The notes: a model not told the origin generated them from the letters alone. Shown: positions 9,471 through 19,937, numbered from the stretch's first letter. The stretch: DNA of 64,000 bases from Azorinus chamasolen (GCA_963576725.1 OY755247.1:13520534-13584533); one strand, 5' to 3'. A program made the numbers and translations.

Positions 9471-9910
9471 TTAACCCTTTCCCTAAAATAAACACTTTTT
9501 CACGCAATTGCAAACAGAGAAGACCCAGGTCAGACAGCTCTTGTAAAAAGCTCTGTTTGTTTATGAAATTATAATAGATCTGATTCAAGAGTTTCTACCA
9601 ATACTAAAACATCCTGTGTACACACGATATTATGGTAAAAATCCAGCTTATAAAATTTAATATTCATAATGTTATTACAATAAAACCCCTCAAATGCGAC
9701 CACTTAATGAATAAACATGGGTGTCTTTATAAGCAAGTGGTTGCTTAATGCAGGACAAAAGTAATGCAGAAAGCTCCTTTCTGCATTACTTTTGTCCTGC
9801 ATTAAGCTACCACCTGCATCTAGCACCCAGAATTATAACTCTTTTAGGTGGTCGCATTAGCGGGGTTTTACTGTATTTCATACCGGAATATTCAACAGCG
9901 GAAGGGTTAA
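9471..9910. mobile_element. M3 MITE interrupted by M5
   Basis: TTAA at 9471 and 9907. The host reads ATAATGTTATTA, then the M5 insert, then TTTCATACCGGAATATTCAAC. Removing the insert and one TA gives the normal M3 sequence. Confidence 0.85.
9676..9875. mobile_element. M5 pogo-like MITE in M3
   Basis: Flanked by TA at 9676-9677 and 9874-9875. Left end CAATAAAACCCC (first G mutated), right end GGGGTTTTACTG. The hairpin is built on AATGCAGAAAGCTCC / TTTCTGCATT, and the arms contain GCATTAAGC. Non-autonomous. Pogo/Tigger-type ends are inferred from the CAGTAAAACC terminus and TA duplication. Confidence 0.88.
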
Positions 9911-10053
9911 ATGTCAATAGATACTAAAACAGGACCCAAGGGCAATATTAGAACGTACAGAACAGAACAATAGGCGTCCTAGTTGTTTCAGATATCTCGA
10001 TTCATCCCAATTCATGAAAAAGTCCTCTATTTGACTTTCTGACAGACATTGTA

Positions 10054-10305
10054 ATAAACCCTTTACTCCAAGAATATTCATGCAAGAAACACTGACATGA
10101 TGAATATTAATTAGATTTATTGTTATAATAGCACATGGACTCAGGAATGTTTGGCCATGGCAGAAACTGTAGAATCATATCTATATTATATCAGAAGCAA
10201 ACAGAGCAGACACTGATAAGTCGGCTCCTGTAAGAGGTATCTGATCTGGGTCTTCTCTGTTTGCCAAGACGTAGAAAGGCGTATTATAATGGAATAAAGA
10301 GTTAA
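10054..10305. mobile_element. M3 MITE
   Basis: AAGAATATTCATGCAAGAAA, AATATTAATTAGATTTATTG, GCAAACAGAGCAGACACTGA hairpin, right TTAA at 10302-10305. The left TTAA has decayed. Confidence 0.85.
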
Positions 10306-10329
10306 TTGTCCTTCTAATGGTTATGCATG

Positions 10330-10563
10330 TAAAAGTGTTTTCACGCATCTGCTCCTCTAGTAGACCCAGATCAGATGGCTCCTAGAGGAGCCGTCTGATC
10401 ATGGTCTGCTCTATTTGCTAATGGAATTTGATAGATCTGTTTCTTTACTTTCTAAAACGGCTACAATGTTCCACCTTCCATATTCTGTGGTAACTATTTT
10501 GTCCATGAATATTGACAGTAGGTATTGAAATTTGGTATAAACAGAGAACAGGGAAAGGGTTAA
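10330..10563 (+). mobile_element. M2 MITE, left end lost
   Basis: GTGTTTTCACGCATCTGC, tip GCTCCTAGAGGAGC, ACAATGTTCCACCTTCCATA, GAACAGGGAAAGGG-TTAA. Confidence 0.85.
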
Positions 10564-10800
10564 GGGAATGTTTTGCCTTGACAAAAACTTTAGAACCAGA
10601 TCTATAAACATTCATAAGCAAACAGAGCAGACCCTGATCAAACAGCTCCTGTAGGTCAGCTATCTGATCTGGGTCTACAATGTTTGTAAAGGAATATCTA
10701 TGAGAAAAGGTAAACTCGGCAACACTTTGATTAACTGATATAATAGGAAATAGCAGTGTAGACCAAGATCAAACTGCTCTTGTCTGGGTCTGCACTTATA
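10563..10800. mobile_element. M3 and M8 fragments
   Basis: 10565-10710 is an M3 right half (GCAAACAGAGCAGACCCTGA hairpin). 10752-10800 is an M8 hairpin without tip (AGTGTAGACCAAGATC / GTCTGGGTCTGCAC). Confidence 0.6.
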
Positions 10801-10951
10801 ATCTGGGTAAGTAAGAATACTTAGCTATTCGTGAATAATAATCTAACAAACTCACAAGGTTACAATATAGTACATTATTATATATACCAGTCTATATCAA
10901 GTATAGAGTTAACTGCTCCATGAATTATTCATGTGAGAATAAATGAATGTA

Positions 10952-11191
10952 TTAACCCTTTCCCTCCCTCATATAAACGCCTTTCTACCCATTTGCAAAC
11001 AGAGTAGACCCAGATCAGACGGCTCCTATAGAAACAGTCTTATCAGGGTCTACTCTGTTTGCTTATGGTATAATAAAAGATTTCTGTCTGAGCCAAAACA
11101 TCCTGTTTAGATATTCCGTCATAAACATTCAGCTAATAAATATTTATGATATCATTACTCCTTACATGAATATTAAACAGGGAAAGGGTAA
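10952..11191. mobile_element. M3 MITE, full length
   Basis: Left TTAA at 10952. Hairpin GTAGACCCAGATCAGACGG with tip CTCCTATAGAAAC. ACTCCTTACATGAATATT near GGGAAAGGG. Right border changed to GTAA. Confidence 0.85.
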
Positions 11192-11226
11192 ATGACATAT
11201 GGACAAGAAGCCCTATCTATAGCTAG

Positions 11227-11463
11227 CTAACCCTTTCCCTGTTCTATGTTTATTCAAAATTTCAATACCTACTGAATATTCATGGACAAAACAGTTAAAA
11301 TGAAACATGGAAGGTAGAACATTGTAGCCATTTTAGAAAGTAAAGAAACAAGACTTTTTAAATTCTATTAGCAAACAGAGCAGACCCTGATCAGACGGCT
11401 CCTATAGGAGCCGTCTGATCTGGGTTTACTCTGGTTGCAAATACATATATGAGGGAAATGTCT
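11227..11463 (-). mobile_element. M2 MITE
   Basis: CCCTTTCCCTGTTCTATG, CTACTGAATATTCATGGAC, tip GCTCCTATAGGAGC (11398-11411), ATGAGGGAAATG at the right. Borders decayed (CTAA at left). Confidence 0.85.
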
Positions 11464-11600
11464 CAAACTGTAGAATCATATCTAAATAAGTCCATAGGTA
11501 AACTGAGCAGGTTCTGATCAGACGAATCCTACAGGAGCTGTCTGATCTGGGTCTACTTTGTTTGCGAAGGTGTTAAAAGGCATATCAAACGTTTAACACG
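11464..11600. mobile_element. M3 MITE right half
   Basis: AAACTGTAGAATCATATCTA followed by the hairpin (GTTCTGATCAGACG, CTACAGGAG, GTCTGATCTGGGTCTAC). Confidence 0.65.
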
Positions 11601-12095
11601 AATAAGAAGAAAAATAATTGTGTTAATTACCTTGATTTTGGCCTGAAGCTCCCGAGGCTCCCTGTATGAGCTGGATCTAAATCTTGTAATGTTAGACATT
11701 TTTAAATCCTTACACTAGTTGGCAGCTATCTCATAGATGTATGTTATACACAATTTATCTCGCATATATGGTCAGAGTTCATCATCATAAATTCCAAAAC
11801 TATCATGCTCCATAACCGCGAGAGCTAAAATATTAATGTTGCTTTAAATCGTCTGAATCAAACGGCTTGTTATCACTGACGTTGTGTCCCTCAATATAGA
11901 TCAAGTATATCAACGAGACTACTTTTTAACTGTATACTCTGCTAATATCCACCAGAGTTGTCGAAAGTATAAAATGACTTGCCCTTCAAAATCAGCTCAT
12001 GTTTCACTTCTTGTGATGTCAATACAATACACAACAATAATATAAAGTTTAATAACTATGAAGTAACATATTCCTTCGCAATCTTTTCTATCAGG
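11601..12095. other. About 500 bp without recognised element or gene
   Basis: AT-rich, no long ORF, no inverted repeat that I can see. Confidence 0.4.
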
Positions 12096-12288
12096 TTAAC
12101 CCTTTAAATACTTAAATTAGAGTCTTTGCTGATTGTTTTTCAAAAACCTGTTGCAAATATAAGCCAATCAGCAAAGACCCTGCAAACAATGTAGAACCAG
12201 ACCCGAAGGCTCCTAGAGGAGCCTTCTTATCTGGATCTACACTGTTTGCAATTGCCGGTTAACTCACTTTCTGCATTCAAAGAGTTAA
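12096..12288. mobile_element. M8 MITE
   Basis: TTAA at 12096 and 12285. Tip GGCTCCTAGAGGAGCC with AACAATGTAGAACCAGAC / ATCTGGATCTACACTGTTT arms. Right end TGCATTCAAAGAG. A second small inverted repeat (GTCTTTGCTGATTG / CAATCAGCAAAGAC) sits on the left side. Confidence 0.75.
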
Positions 12289-12497
12289 GTTTAGCTGATA
12301 ATACACTGAAAGCAAAGGTTTCCAATGTTTACTGAATATTTAACCGCATAATTCCGATTTACCTATTCCTAGGACTGCCTTTTACAGACAGACAACATAT
12401 TTTCACCAATTTAACCTTGAAAACAGTATGTTTTCAGGTAGTTGCCAAAATTTCCCTACATGTAAGCATTTTCCTTTTCACAAATCACCCAGGTAAA

Positions 12498-12694
12498 TAA
12501 CTCTTTGCAAGCTAGAAGCCATTCAATGGTAGCGTATCCAACAAGTTTGAATCCAGATGAGATGCCTAGTAATGGTGTCTCATTTAGATCTCGACTGTTA
12601 GACATTCTCAGAGTAATTTTGAAGGAAAATTAGGAAACATTCACTTGCAGACGACAAATTTTGCAGACGACACATACTTAGCTAACATTAAAGA
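12498..12694. mobile_element. M7 MITE, degraded
   Basis: AACTCTTTGCAAGCTAGAAG end, GAATCCAGATGAGATG / GGTGTCTCATTTAGATC hairpin, GCAGACGACAAATTTTGC. Confidence 0.75.
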
Positions 12695-12975
12695 GATAAA
12701 TACCAATTACTACCTTTACGCCCGATACGCAGAACAAACCCTATGGGTTTAACACAACCTTAAAACCGTCAGGTGTTTTCTCCACGACATATACATATCC
12801 TTACACAAAATATATGCTGACCTAAATGACGAATTGTCTATTTACATACATTCCAGACAATAATCATCTGCCTTCCGACTGTCTATTTGTATTTCATTTC
12901 AAACAACCCAGCTCTGAAAAAAGCACTTTAATTATAATTGGCACTTTCTACGTTTTATTTGAAATTCAGAGGAGG
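12695..12975. other. No recognised element or gene
   Basis: No hairpin, no long frame, no terminal repeats seen. Confidence 0.4.
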
Positions 12976-13256
12976 GCTTTTCAAGCCCTCAATGTTACCT
13001 GAGTGTCATTTGAAAACCTTGGTTCCAGATTAGACTACAAGTAACTTGGTGTCTTTTCAGGATCCAGACTGATTGTCTTCTCAAATGCTTAGATGAAACA
13101 AGTGTATGTAAAATTTGCCAGAGATCCGAGTTTATCTTTTTTCCCCATGCAGTATGAAAAGTATTGGGCAAATTTGAAACATGACTGCAAATATTTTGGA
13201 TCCAGATGAAATGGAGAGTAACTTTGCATTTCATTAGGATTCAAACTGTTTGACAA
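12976..13256. mobile_element. Two M7-like hairpins
   Basis: 13018-13075 (GGTTCCAGATTAGAC / TTTTCAGGATCCAGAC) and 13194-13255 (TTGGATCCAGATGAAATG / CATTTCATTAGGATTC). Ends are not recognisable. Confidence 0.5.
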
Positions 13257-13289
13257 GGGGGGTGGGGGGATTGTTTTGTTGAGAAGGAG

Positions 13290-13585
13290 TATTCATCCTT
13301 TCCCTTATAGAAACACTTTTTTTCAAGCATTTGCAAACCCATTACCTCATAGGCCAATTTTAGACCTAAAATCTACCAAAAAGGAGCATTAACTAGAGAA
13401 AAGGAAAATGTTATAATTGCGTATTAAAGAAACCACTGTGATAAATATAGCGTTTGCTCCTAATTAATGGTCATGATGACGATATCAGTCTTAACTTCAT
13501 ATAAACACCTTTTTCACTCCTTTGCAAAAAGAGTAGACCCAGATCAGAGAGCCGTGTTATAAAGGTCTGCTCTGTTTGCTTTACC
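13290..13585. mobile_element. M2, M1 and M3 fragments
   Basis: 13293-13336 is an M2 left end. 13337-13465 is an M1 left half up to the hairpin tip (CGTTTGCTCCTAAT). 13488-13585 is an M3/M2 left half with AGTAGACCCAGATCAGAG. Confidence 0.6.
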
Positions 13586-13641
13586 ATATCCCTGTTTCAT
13601 AAAGTCAAAGAGTTTGGATTTTTGCCACTTGGCCTGTCTTT

Positions 13642-13893
13642 TTAACCCTTTCCCTGTTCTATGTTTACTCCAAATTTTAATACCTACTGAATATTCATAT
13701 AAAAAAAGTCAATATAATGAAATATGGAACGAGGAAAATTGTAGCCATTTTAGAAAGTAAAGAAACAGATCTTTCAAATTGCACTAGCAAACAGAGCAGA
13801 CCCTGACCGGACAGCTCCTCTAGGGGTCGTCTGATCTGGGTCTACTCTGTTTGAAAATCAGTGACGACATGTTTATATGAGGGAAAGGGTTAA
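13642..13893 (-). mobile_element. M2 MITE, full length
   Basis: TTAA at both ends. CCCTGTTCTATGTTTACTCC, CTACTGAATATTCATA, tip GCTCCTCTAGGGGTC, TATATGAGGGAAAGGG. Confidence 0.9.
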
Positions 13894-14167
13894 ATTAGCT
13901 ACAATCAAAAAGTATTAATCTTACCGATAAACAAATCTTGATGAAGCCAAATTGACCAAAAGTTTTTGATACCGCAATTAGTGAATTGTTGGTGTCAATG
14001 TAGATAATTAGTGTATTGGTGGTGTCAATGTAGATTATATAATTAAATGGCCAAGATGCCCCCAGGTAATTTTACATTTCACCTAGTTTCCTCAAATTTA
14101 ACCTATTTATGTCATGTCCATCAATTCTTCAATGAACTTGACCAAAATTGTTGTTTGGCTAACTCTT
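13894..14167. other. No recognised element or gene
   Basis: Contains only a short local duplication (TTGGTGTCAATGTAGAT twice at about 13,990 and 14,018). Confidence 0.4.
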
Positions 14168-14218
14168 TTTAACCCTTTCCCTACTGTAAATGTTTACTGA
14201 TGGTTCATTATATATATA

Positions 14219-14637
14219 AAACCCTATACTTCATGAATATTTATGTAAGAGATAATGACATCATGAATATTAATTAGATTAACTGTTATAATCTTACACA
14301 TGGACACAGAAATTTTTGGCCATGGCAGAATGTAGAATCATCTATTTTATCCCTTAATTTCCTCCATAAATACGCCTTTCTATGCCTCTGTAAAAGTCAC
14401 CTGCTGAAACCATTGTGATAAATAGAGCATTTGTTCCTATAGGAGCAAATGCTCTATTTATCACAATAGTTTCAAATCACAAAATTCTAAAAATTCCTTT
14501 TTGGATCTAAAAATAGCCTAGATGGAGGAAAGGGTTATTTTATAAGCCAACAGAGCAGATCTACAGGAGCCGTTTGGTCTGGGTTTAGTCTCTTTGCAAA
14601 TACGCAGAAAGGCGTATTTATGGTGTTAAGGGTTTTA
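14219..14637. mobile_element. M3 MITE interrupted by M1
   Basis: The left part runs TTCATGAATATTTATGTAAG, ATTAATTAGATTAACTG, CATGGCAGAATGTAGAATC to 14346. The right part resumes at 14539 with AAGCCAACAGAGCAGATCTA and ends AAGGCGTATTTATGG. A 38-bp M2-type end lies just before, at 14168. Confidence 0.75.
14347..14538. mobile_element. M1 MITE inside M3
   Basis: Bordered by TTAT on both sides instead of TTAA. Tip TTCCTATAGGAGC, arms AAATAGAGCATTTG and complement. The interior TAGTTAATGCTCC region is deleted. Confidence 0.8.
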
Positions 14638-15154
14638 GCTATTGCGAAACTGTTTGATACTGATATGTTGCTTGGTAACTCAATTCTAGTATGTAAGATT
14701 TGTCGTCTGCTCATTTATTCAAAGTATATATTCCTTATTTTTCTTGTCGGACAGAGTTATACCAAATACACCTACAGCTAGATCCGAGTTGAGCACTTTA
14801 CACAAGTTGAACACTTATAATGAATACACATACTGATGAAGTATAAATCCATACTTTCACTTCTGTAAATGTCCACAACATGTCAGGACACACTTGTCCA
14901 GTTTGTTTAACTATGTTTAACTTTCACTTTAATTCTTGATAACTCTTCCCTATCAGATCAACCTGGTTTATAGTACAAGTGAGCACACACACCAAATCAA
15001 AACCTGACCTTAGTTTTATTGATCTTTCAAAGATATCTGAGAGTTTCACCACATTTACCATGATGTGGAAAAAATGATAATTAACTTTAACCAACCCACT
15101 GGATCAGGATGAAACGAATGATCTTATTAGCCCCTTTTAATGTGGGACAAGCAG
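14638..15154. other. About 500 bp without recognised element or gene
   Basis: AT-rich. No hairpins or long ORFs. Confidence 0.4.
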
Positions 15155-15316
15155 GTGTTGGCATTTAGAAACAGTGTAGACCTAGATCAGAGGGATCCTA
15201 CAGGAGCCCTCTGATCAGGGTCTGCACTGTTTGTCATTCAACAATCCCTAGCAAATCTAAGCCTTTCATAGTTATTAGACCATTCTGCTTTGAAAATTCA
15301 GCATCAACAGAATTAA
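15155..15316. mobile_element. M8 MITE
   Basis: ACAGTGTAGACCTAGATCAG hairpin with GGGATCCTACAGGAGCCC tip, GTTTGTCATTCAACAATCCC, AAAATTCAGCATCAAC. Shares TTAA 15313 with the next element. Confidence 0.75.
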
Positions 15317-15522
15317 ACCCTTTCTTTCATGCTCTATACATAGGAGCTGTTATGATCAGGGTCTGCTCGGTTTGCTTATGAAATCGTAATAGATCTGACA
15401 GTTTCTACCAATACTAAAACATTCTTGTGTTCATAAAGTTATGCCACTATAAAACAATTAAGCTAATAAATATTCATAATGTCAGGATTTCTTATATGAA
15501 TATTCAACAAGGAAAGAGTTAA
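15313..15522. mobile_element. M3 MITE lacking the left hairpin arm
   Basis: TTAA at both borders. After CATGCTCTATACATAGGAG only the right arm (TGATCAGGGTCTGCTCGG) remains. TCTTATATGAATATTCAACA at the right. Confidence 0.8.
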
Positions 15523-15860
15523 GGTCTAAAACTTTGACACTGATCATAACTTCTGAAATGAATCAGGAAGCTTGTAGCTGAAGACCAGTTTCAAGAGATA
15601 CTGTTCCGGGGTAATACAAATCATTTTTTCTGTCTGTATGTTCCCTCTTATTTTTCTTGCTTGCCAAAACCATGACCTTATCGTACCTCTGTTTTCAAGG
15701 AAGAATAAGAAAACCATAAATAAAAGCCAAAAGAAATATTTATATCTGTCAGAATTTTACGTAGCAGGCTAAAGTCGTGTCCTGACCTGGCTGTCACCCA
15801 GTATAGATCCTAATCAGTGTTAACTGTATGTTACAATGGCAAGGCTTGCCTCTGGCTAAC
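15523..15860. other. No recognised element or gene
   Basis: No hairpin or terminal repeat seen. Confidence 0.4.
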
Positions 15861-16150
15861 TTAACCCTTCGCTTGCTATTCACGTCAATATACCTACTTG
15901 TAAATAGTGAAGACCCAGATGAGACAGCTCCTGCAGGATGAGACAGCTCATCAGGGTCTGCACTATTTACAAGTTGATTGTACAACCAACAAATATGCAC
16001 TATTTACAAGTTGATTGTACAACCAGTGCACTCCACAGCAGTGATTGCACAGCGAAATACTTGTACACAGTGAAGATATATGTAATTATACAACAGGGCG
16101 TGGGTAAAGAAGGAGAAATGTATTTTAAAATTCAGCAAGCGAAGGGTTAA
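15861..16150 (+). mobile_element. M4 MITE with internal duplications
   Basis: TTAA at 15861 and 16147. The hairpin is distorted by a repeat of GATGAGACAGCTC. GCACTATTTACAAGTTGATT is present twice (15,960 and 15,995), making this copy 40 bp longer than the others. Confidence 0.9.
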
Positions 16151-16184
16151 CTATCAACAATCAAAATGACTGTCATCTGCTTAA

Positions 16185-16385
16185 TTAACTGTTTACTTCA
16201 TAAATAAGGCTAATTCTATGTCTGCTCTGTTTGCTTTTGAAATCAAATAGATCTAATTCTACAATTTCAGCTCAGGTTAAATTTCATGTGCTAATAATTA
16301 TGCCATCTTAAGAATTACTGGTAATCTCATTAATATTCATGGTGTCATCATTTCTTTAATGAATAATCATGAAGTACAGGGTTAA
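16185..16385. mobile_element. M3 MITE lacking the left hairpin arm
   Basis: TTAA at both borders. GTCTGCTCTGTTTGCTTTTG right arm only. CATCATTTCTTTAATGAATA. Confidence 0.8.
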
Positions 16386-16615
16386 ATCTCTAAGAGGTTT
16401 TTCTTCCATTTCCTATCAAAACACAAAGCGTAAAATAGCTTGGTTGCCAATGAGATGTACAATTATAATGCGTTTCATCTGGATCTAAACTGTTTGCAAC
16501 GAAATAATAATTTTCATCATAAATGTAATTAAAGATTTAAAAAAAAAACACCCTGAAATAATGACATCATGAATATTTATTAGCGAGATTTTTATAATGG
16601 TATTTGCACACACCT
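16386..16615. mobile_element. M7 and M3 fragments
   Basis: 16386-16520 retains the M7 right arm (GTTTCATCTGGATC). 16554-16615 is an M3 interior (AATAATGACATCATGAATAT). Confidence 0.55.
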
Positions 16616-16616
16616 T

Positions 16617-16897
16617 TTTTAACCCTTACCTCCATAAATAAGCCTTTCTTTGCCTGAATCTTTATTTAACCCATTCCCGCATATTGATGCCTTTTGACGC
16701 TCCTGTAAAAGTCACTAAATTGTGAAACCATTGTGATAAATAGAGCATTTGCTCCCACAGGAGCAAATGCTCTATTTATCACAATGGTTTCAAACTACAA
16801 ATTTTTAAAATTTTCCTTTTCTCTAGTTTATGCTCCTTTTTGGTAGATTTATTCAAAGAGGTTGGGTCTAAAAATAGCTTAAGTGGGAATGGGGTAA
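16617..16897. mobile_element. M1 MITE plus an M1 end scrap
   Basis: 16617-16660 is an M1 left end only. 16666-16897 is nearly complete with tip GCTCCCACAGGAGC. Right border GTAA, end GTGGGAATGGG. Confidence 0.85.
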
Positions 16898-17003
16898 AGA
16901 TTGATTCAAGAGACATGTACACGTGAATGTAAATTTGAGTTCAAGCCAGTATGAAACGAAAAAGTTCTCGATTCAAATCAAGAGACGAAATTGAGTGGAA
17001 TGG

Positions 17004-17060
17004 ACAGTAATTTATATTCATGCAGTCATCATTTCTTACCAAATATTCATTAGGTTAAGA
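17004..17060. mobile_element. M3 right-end fragment
   Basis: AGTCATCATTTCTTACCAAA and ATTCATTAGG-TTAA-like end. Confidence 0.5.
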
Positions 17061-17082
17061 GGTCAGATCAGAATTGTACATA

Positions 17083-17297
17083 TTAACCCTTTCCTCCATA
17101 GATACAACTATCACCTATTGAAACCATAGTGATAAATAGAGCATTTGCTCCTATAGGGAGCAAATGTTCCATTTATCACAATGGTTTCAAACTACAAAAT
17201 TCTAAAAAAAAGTTCCTTCTCTCTAGTTAATGCTCCTTTTCAGTAGATTTATTCAAAGAGGTTGGATCTAAAAATAGCCTATGGAGGAAAGGCTTAA
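17083..17297. mobile_element. M1 MITE, full length
   Basis: TTAA at both borders. Tip GCTCCTATAGGGAGC, right end TATGGAGGAAAGGC. Confidence 0.9.
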
Positions 17298-17539
17298 CCC
17301 TTTAGGCGCCAAATTTCTAATTGTCGTCTGCAATCCAAGTTTGTTCAATCATTCAGTAAAATGAGGAAACGAGATAAATAAATGCAAATTTCAAAGGAAT
17401 AAAGCACATACATAGAAATAGAGATTGAGACCAATAGTGACGTCCCTGATCAGACGCCGCCTTGAAAAGGCGGCGTCTGATCTGGGACTGCACTATTTGT
17501 CGTGGTGCATTTACTCGACTGTGGCGGTGAAAGGGTTAA
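17294..17539. mobile_element. M9 MITE (single copy)
   Basis: TTAA at 17294 (shared with M1) and 17536. Ends CCCTTTAGGCGCC / GGCGGTGAAAGGG. Near-perfect hairpin 17447-17495: GTCCCTGATCAGACGCCGCC, loop TTGAAAA, complement. The arms have the same mismatch position as M2/M3/M7/M8. Confidence 0.8.
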
Positions 17540-17564
17540 GATCATAATTGTTCTATCCTAATCT

Positions 17565-17900
17565 TTAACCCTTTGAATGCTGAATTTTAAAAGTGGACTG
17601 TCTCAACAGCGTCGTACTACAGAGTCCATTCAGTCCATTCAGTATACAGTAAAACTTCGATTATCCGAACACTAAAATACGTATTATTATCGATCTTTAA
17701 GACAGGTGGCAGCTTAATGCATGGTGAAAGTCATGCAGAAAGCTCCTCTAGGAGCTTTCTGCATGACTCTCACCATGCATTAAGCAGCCACCTGCCTAAA
17801 AGGGTCTAAATTCTTCTATACCAAAAATTCGAATAATCGAGGTTTTACTGTATATCACAGGATCTTGGTCTACACTATTCACAAATGACACTCGGATCTA
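17565..17900. mobile_element. M8 MITE interrupted by M5
   Basis: The left part TTTAACCCTTTGAATGCTGA and CAGTCCATTCAGTA precedes the M5 copy. CACAGGATCTTGGTCTACAC follows it. Confidence 0.6.
17645..17852. mobile_element. M5 pogo-like MITE, full length
   Basis: TA at 17645 and 17851. CAGTAAAACTTCGATTATCC / TCGAGGTTTTACTG ends. Hairpin tip AGCTCCTCTAGGAGCT, arms GCATGGTGAAAGTCATGCAG and complement. Confidence 0.9.
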
Positions 17901-18118
17901 ATTTTGGAATGAAATTCAAGAGAATGTACTCTGAGACAATACTTAGCATGCTTAATACTAATTGAGCTGTCATGGCATTGTGCGATAAAACTAATTGCAT
18001 CTAATTCTTCATCTAATTCTTCGCCAGCACAAATTAATTGCCTCCTGCAAAAATTGTGATATGCTTAACTTTTCAAACCAATTCTGTCTTCCATTCCTTT
18101 TTCTATATAACGTTTCCC

Positions 18119-18365
18119 TTCACCCTTTACTCCATAAATACGCCTTTGCAAACAGAGTAGACCTAGATCAGACGGCTCGAGCCTACTGGAGCCATCTGAT
18201 CAGGGTCTGCTCTGTTTGCTTACAATATAACATAAATATAATTCTACAGTTTCTACCATGGCCAAAAATTCATGTTAGTGTCCATGTGCTATTATAACAA
18301 TTAATCTAATTAATATTCACAATATTATTATTTGTTGTATGAATATTCATGGAGTAAAGGGTTAA
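18119..18365. mobile_element. M3 MITE, full length
   Basis: CCCTTTACTCCATAAATACG / TCATGGAGTAAAGGG ends, right TTAA at 18362. Hairpin tip GGCTCGAGCCTACTGGAGCC (altered). TCTACCATGGCC. Confidence 0.88.
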
Positions 18366-18516
18366 GAACAAACCTTGAGTCATCACAGATTGTATCCCGA
18401 TGAAGCACCAAAATCCTTGACCTTTCAATTGGATCATCCCTGACCTTTCAATCGGATCATCCTCGACCTTTCAATTCGATCCACTCTGTTAGCAACTGTA
18501 CACCATCTCACTTTTT

Positions 18517-18674
18517 TTAACCTTTACAACATCATTTCTAAAATTACATTTTCTTTCTGTTTCTTTCAAAAAACACTGTGCCAGTTTGGATTCTGATGAA
18601 ACCTCAAGTTTTGTGATATCTCATCTGGATCCAAGCTGTTTGCGAATATCATCACAAATTGATAGAAAGGTTAA
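18517..18674. mobile_element. M7 MITE, short form
   Basis: TTAA both sides. CAGTTTGGATTCTGATGA / TCTCATCTGGATCCAAGC hairpin. Confidence 0.7.
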
Positions 18675-19095
18675 ACACAGGGGAAACCACTGTACTGGCA
18701 TTAGCAAGCAGTGAAGACCCAGATCAAAGGGCTCCACTAGGATCAGGGTCTGCATAGTTTGTAATTCAAAACCCTCTTGTATTGTTTTTACCTTTCATAC
18801 TAAATGGATTCTATTGTTAACCCATTCCCTCATATTGACGACTTTTGACGACTCTGTAAAAAGTCACTTTGTGAAACCATTGTGATAAATAGAGCATTTG
18901 CTCCTATAGGAGCAAATGCTCTATTTATCACAATGGTTTCAAACTGTAACAAAATACTATTTGTTTCCTTTTCTTTAGTTAATGCTCCTTTTCGGTAGAT
19001 TTATTCAAAGAGGTTGTATCTAAATATAGCCTATGAGGTAATGGGTTAAACACTGATGGGCCATTCCACTTTGAATATACAGCATTTCAAGGGAT
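18671..19095. mobile_element. M8 MITE interrupted by M1
   Basis: Left part (GTGAAGACCCAGATCAAAGG hairpin, TTTGTAATTCAAAACCC, ATGGATTCTATTG) joins across the M1 insert to ACACTGATGGGCCATTCC and AATATACAGCATTTC. The uninterrupted order is seen at 38,690 and 51,815. Confidence 0.85.
18817..19049. mobile_element. M1 MITE inside M8
   Basis: TTAA at 18817-18820 and 19046-19049. Ends CCCATTCCCTCATA / TATGAGGTAATGGG. Tip GCTCCTATAGGAGC (18900-18913). Confidence 0.93.
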
Positions 19096-19129
19096 ACAGC
19101 AAGGTTTAATGACTGTATCAAACCAACCA

Positions 19130-19307
19130 CAGTAAAGTCTCGATTATTCCAAATTTAAGTATAGAAGAATTTAGACCCTTTTAGGTAGGTGGCTGCTTAA
19201 TGCTAGAGGAGCTTTCTGCATGACTTTAACCACGCATTAAGCTGCCACCTGTCTTGAAGATCGATAATGACACGTATTTTAGTGTTTGAATAATCGAGAT
19301 TTTACTG
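19130..19307. mobile_element. M5 MITE, left hairpin arm deleted
   Basis: CAGTAAAGTCTCGATTATTC / ATCGAGATTTTACTG ends. AGAGGAGCTTTCTGCATGAC right arm kept. Confidence 0.85.
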
Positions 19308-19435
19308 TATGTGATAAGCCTGATTGTTGATCATTTAAGGTAGGCTGTTGATTCTGGTGATTACATGAACTATCAAGTAACATTTCCAGGAGACATGATT
19401 TCAAGAGCAGTAAATGTTTTGTACAGACGTCTGAT

Positions 19436-19545
19436 AAACTTACCACATAGAAACACCTTTTATAATGCCTTTGAAAATTGAGTAGACCCAGAGAAAGAAC
19501 CATCTGATAAGGGTCTCCTCTGTTTGCTATATATATAATCATGGA
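19436..19545. mobile_element. M3 fragment
   Basis: GAGTAGACCCAGAGAAAG / TAAGGGTCTCCTCTGTTTGC. Confidence 0.55.
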
Positions 19546-19686
19546 GTTATATACAGTAAAACCTCTCTATAACGGCCACTAAATTACACCAAGTATTTTG
19601 TGTTAAAGGCAGGTGGCTGCTTAAAGCAAGGTTAAAGTAAAACAGAATGCTCCTATAGGAGCACCCTGTTTTACTTTCACTTTGCT

Positions 19687-19936
19687 TTAACCCTTTCCCT
19701 CATATAAACGTGTTTTCACGCAATTGCAAACAGAGTAGACTCAGATCAGACGGCTCCTAGAGAAGCCGTCTGATCAGGGTCTACTCTGTTTGCTAATAGA
19801 ATTTGATAGATCTGTTTCTTTGCTTTCTAAAACGTCTACAATGTTCCACCTTTCATATTTGTTTATAATTATTTTGTTAATGAATATTCATTAGGTATTG
19901 AAATTTGAAATAAACATAGAACAGGGAAATGGTTTT
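19687..19936 (+). mobile_element. M2 MITE inside M5
   Basis: TTAA left, TTTTA right. CCCTTTCCCTCATATAAACG, tip GGCTCCTAGAGAAGCC, ATAGAACAGGGAAATGG. Confidence 0.88.
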
Positions 19937-19937
19937 A

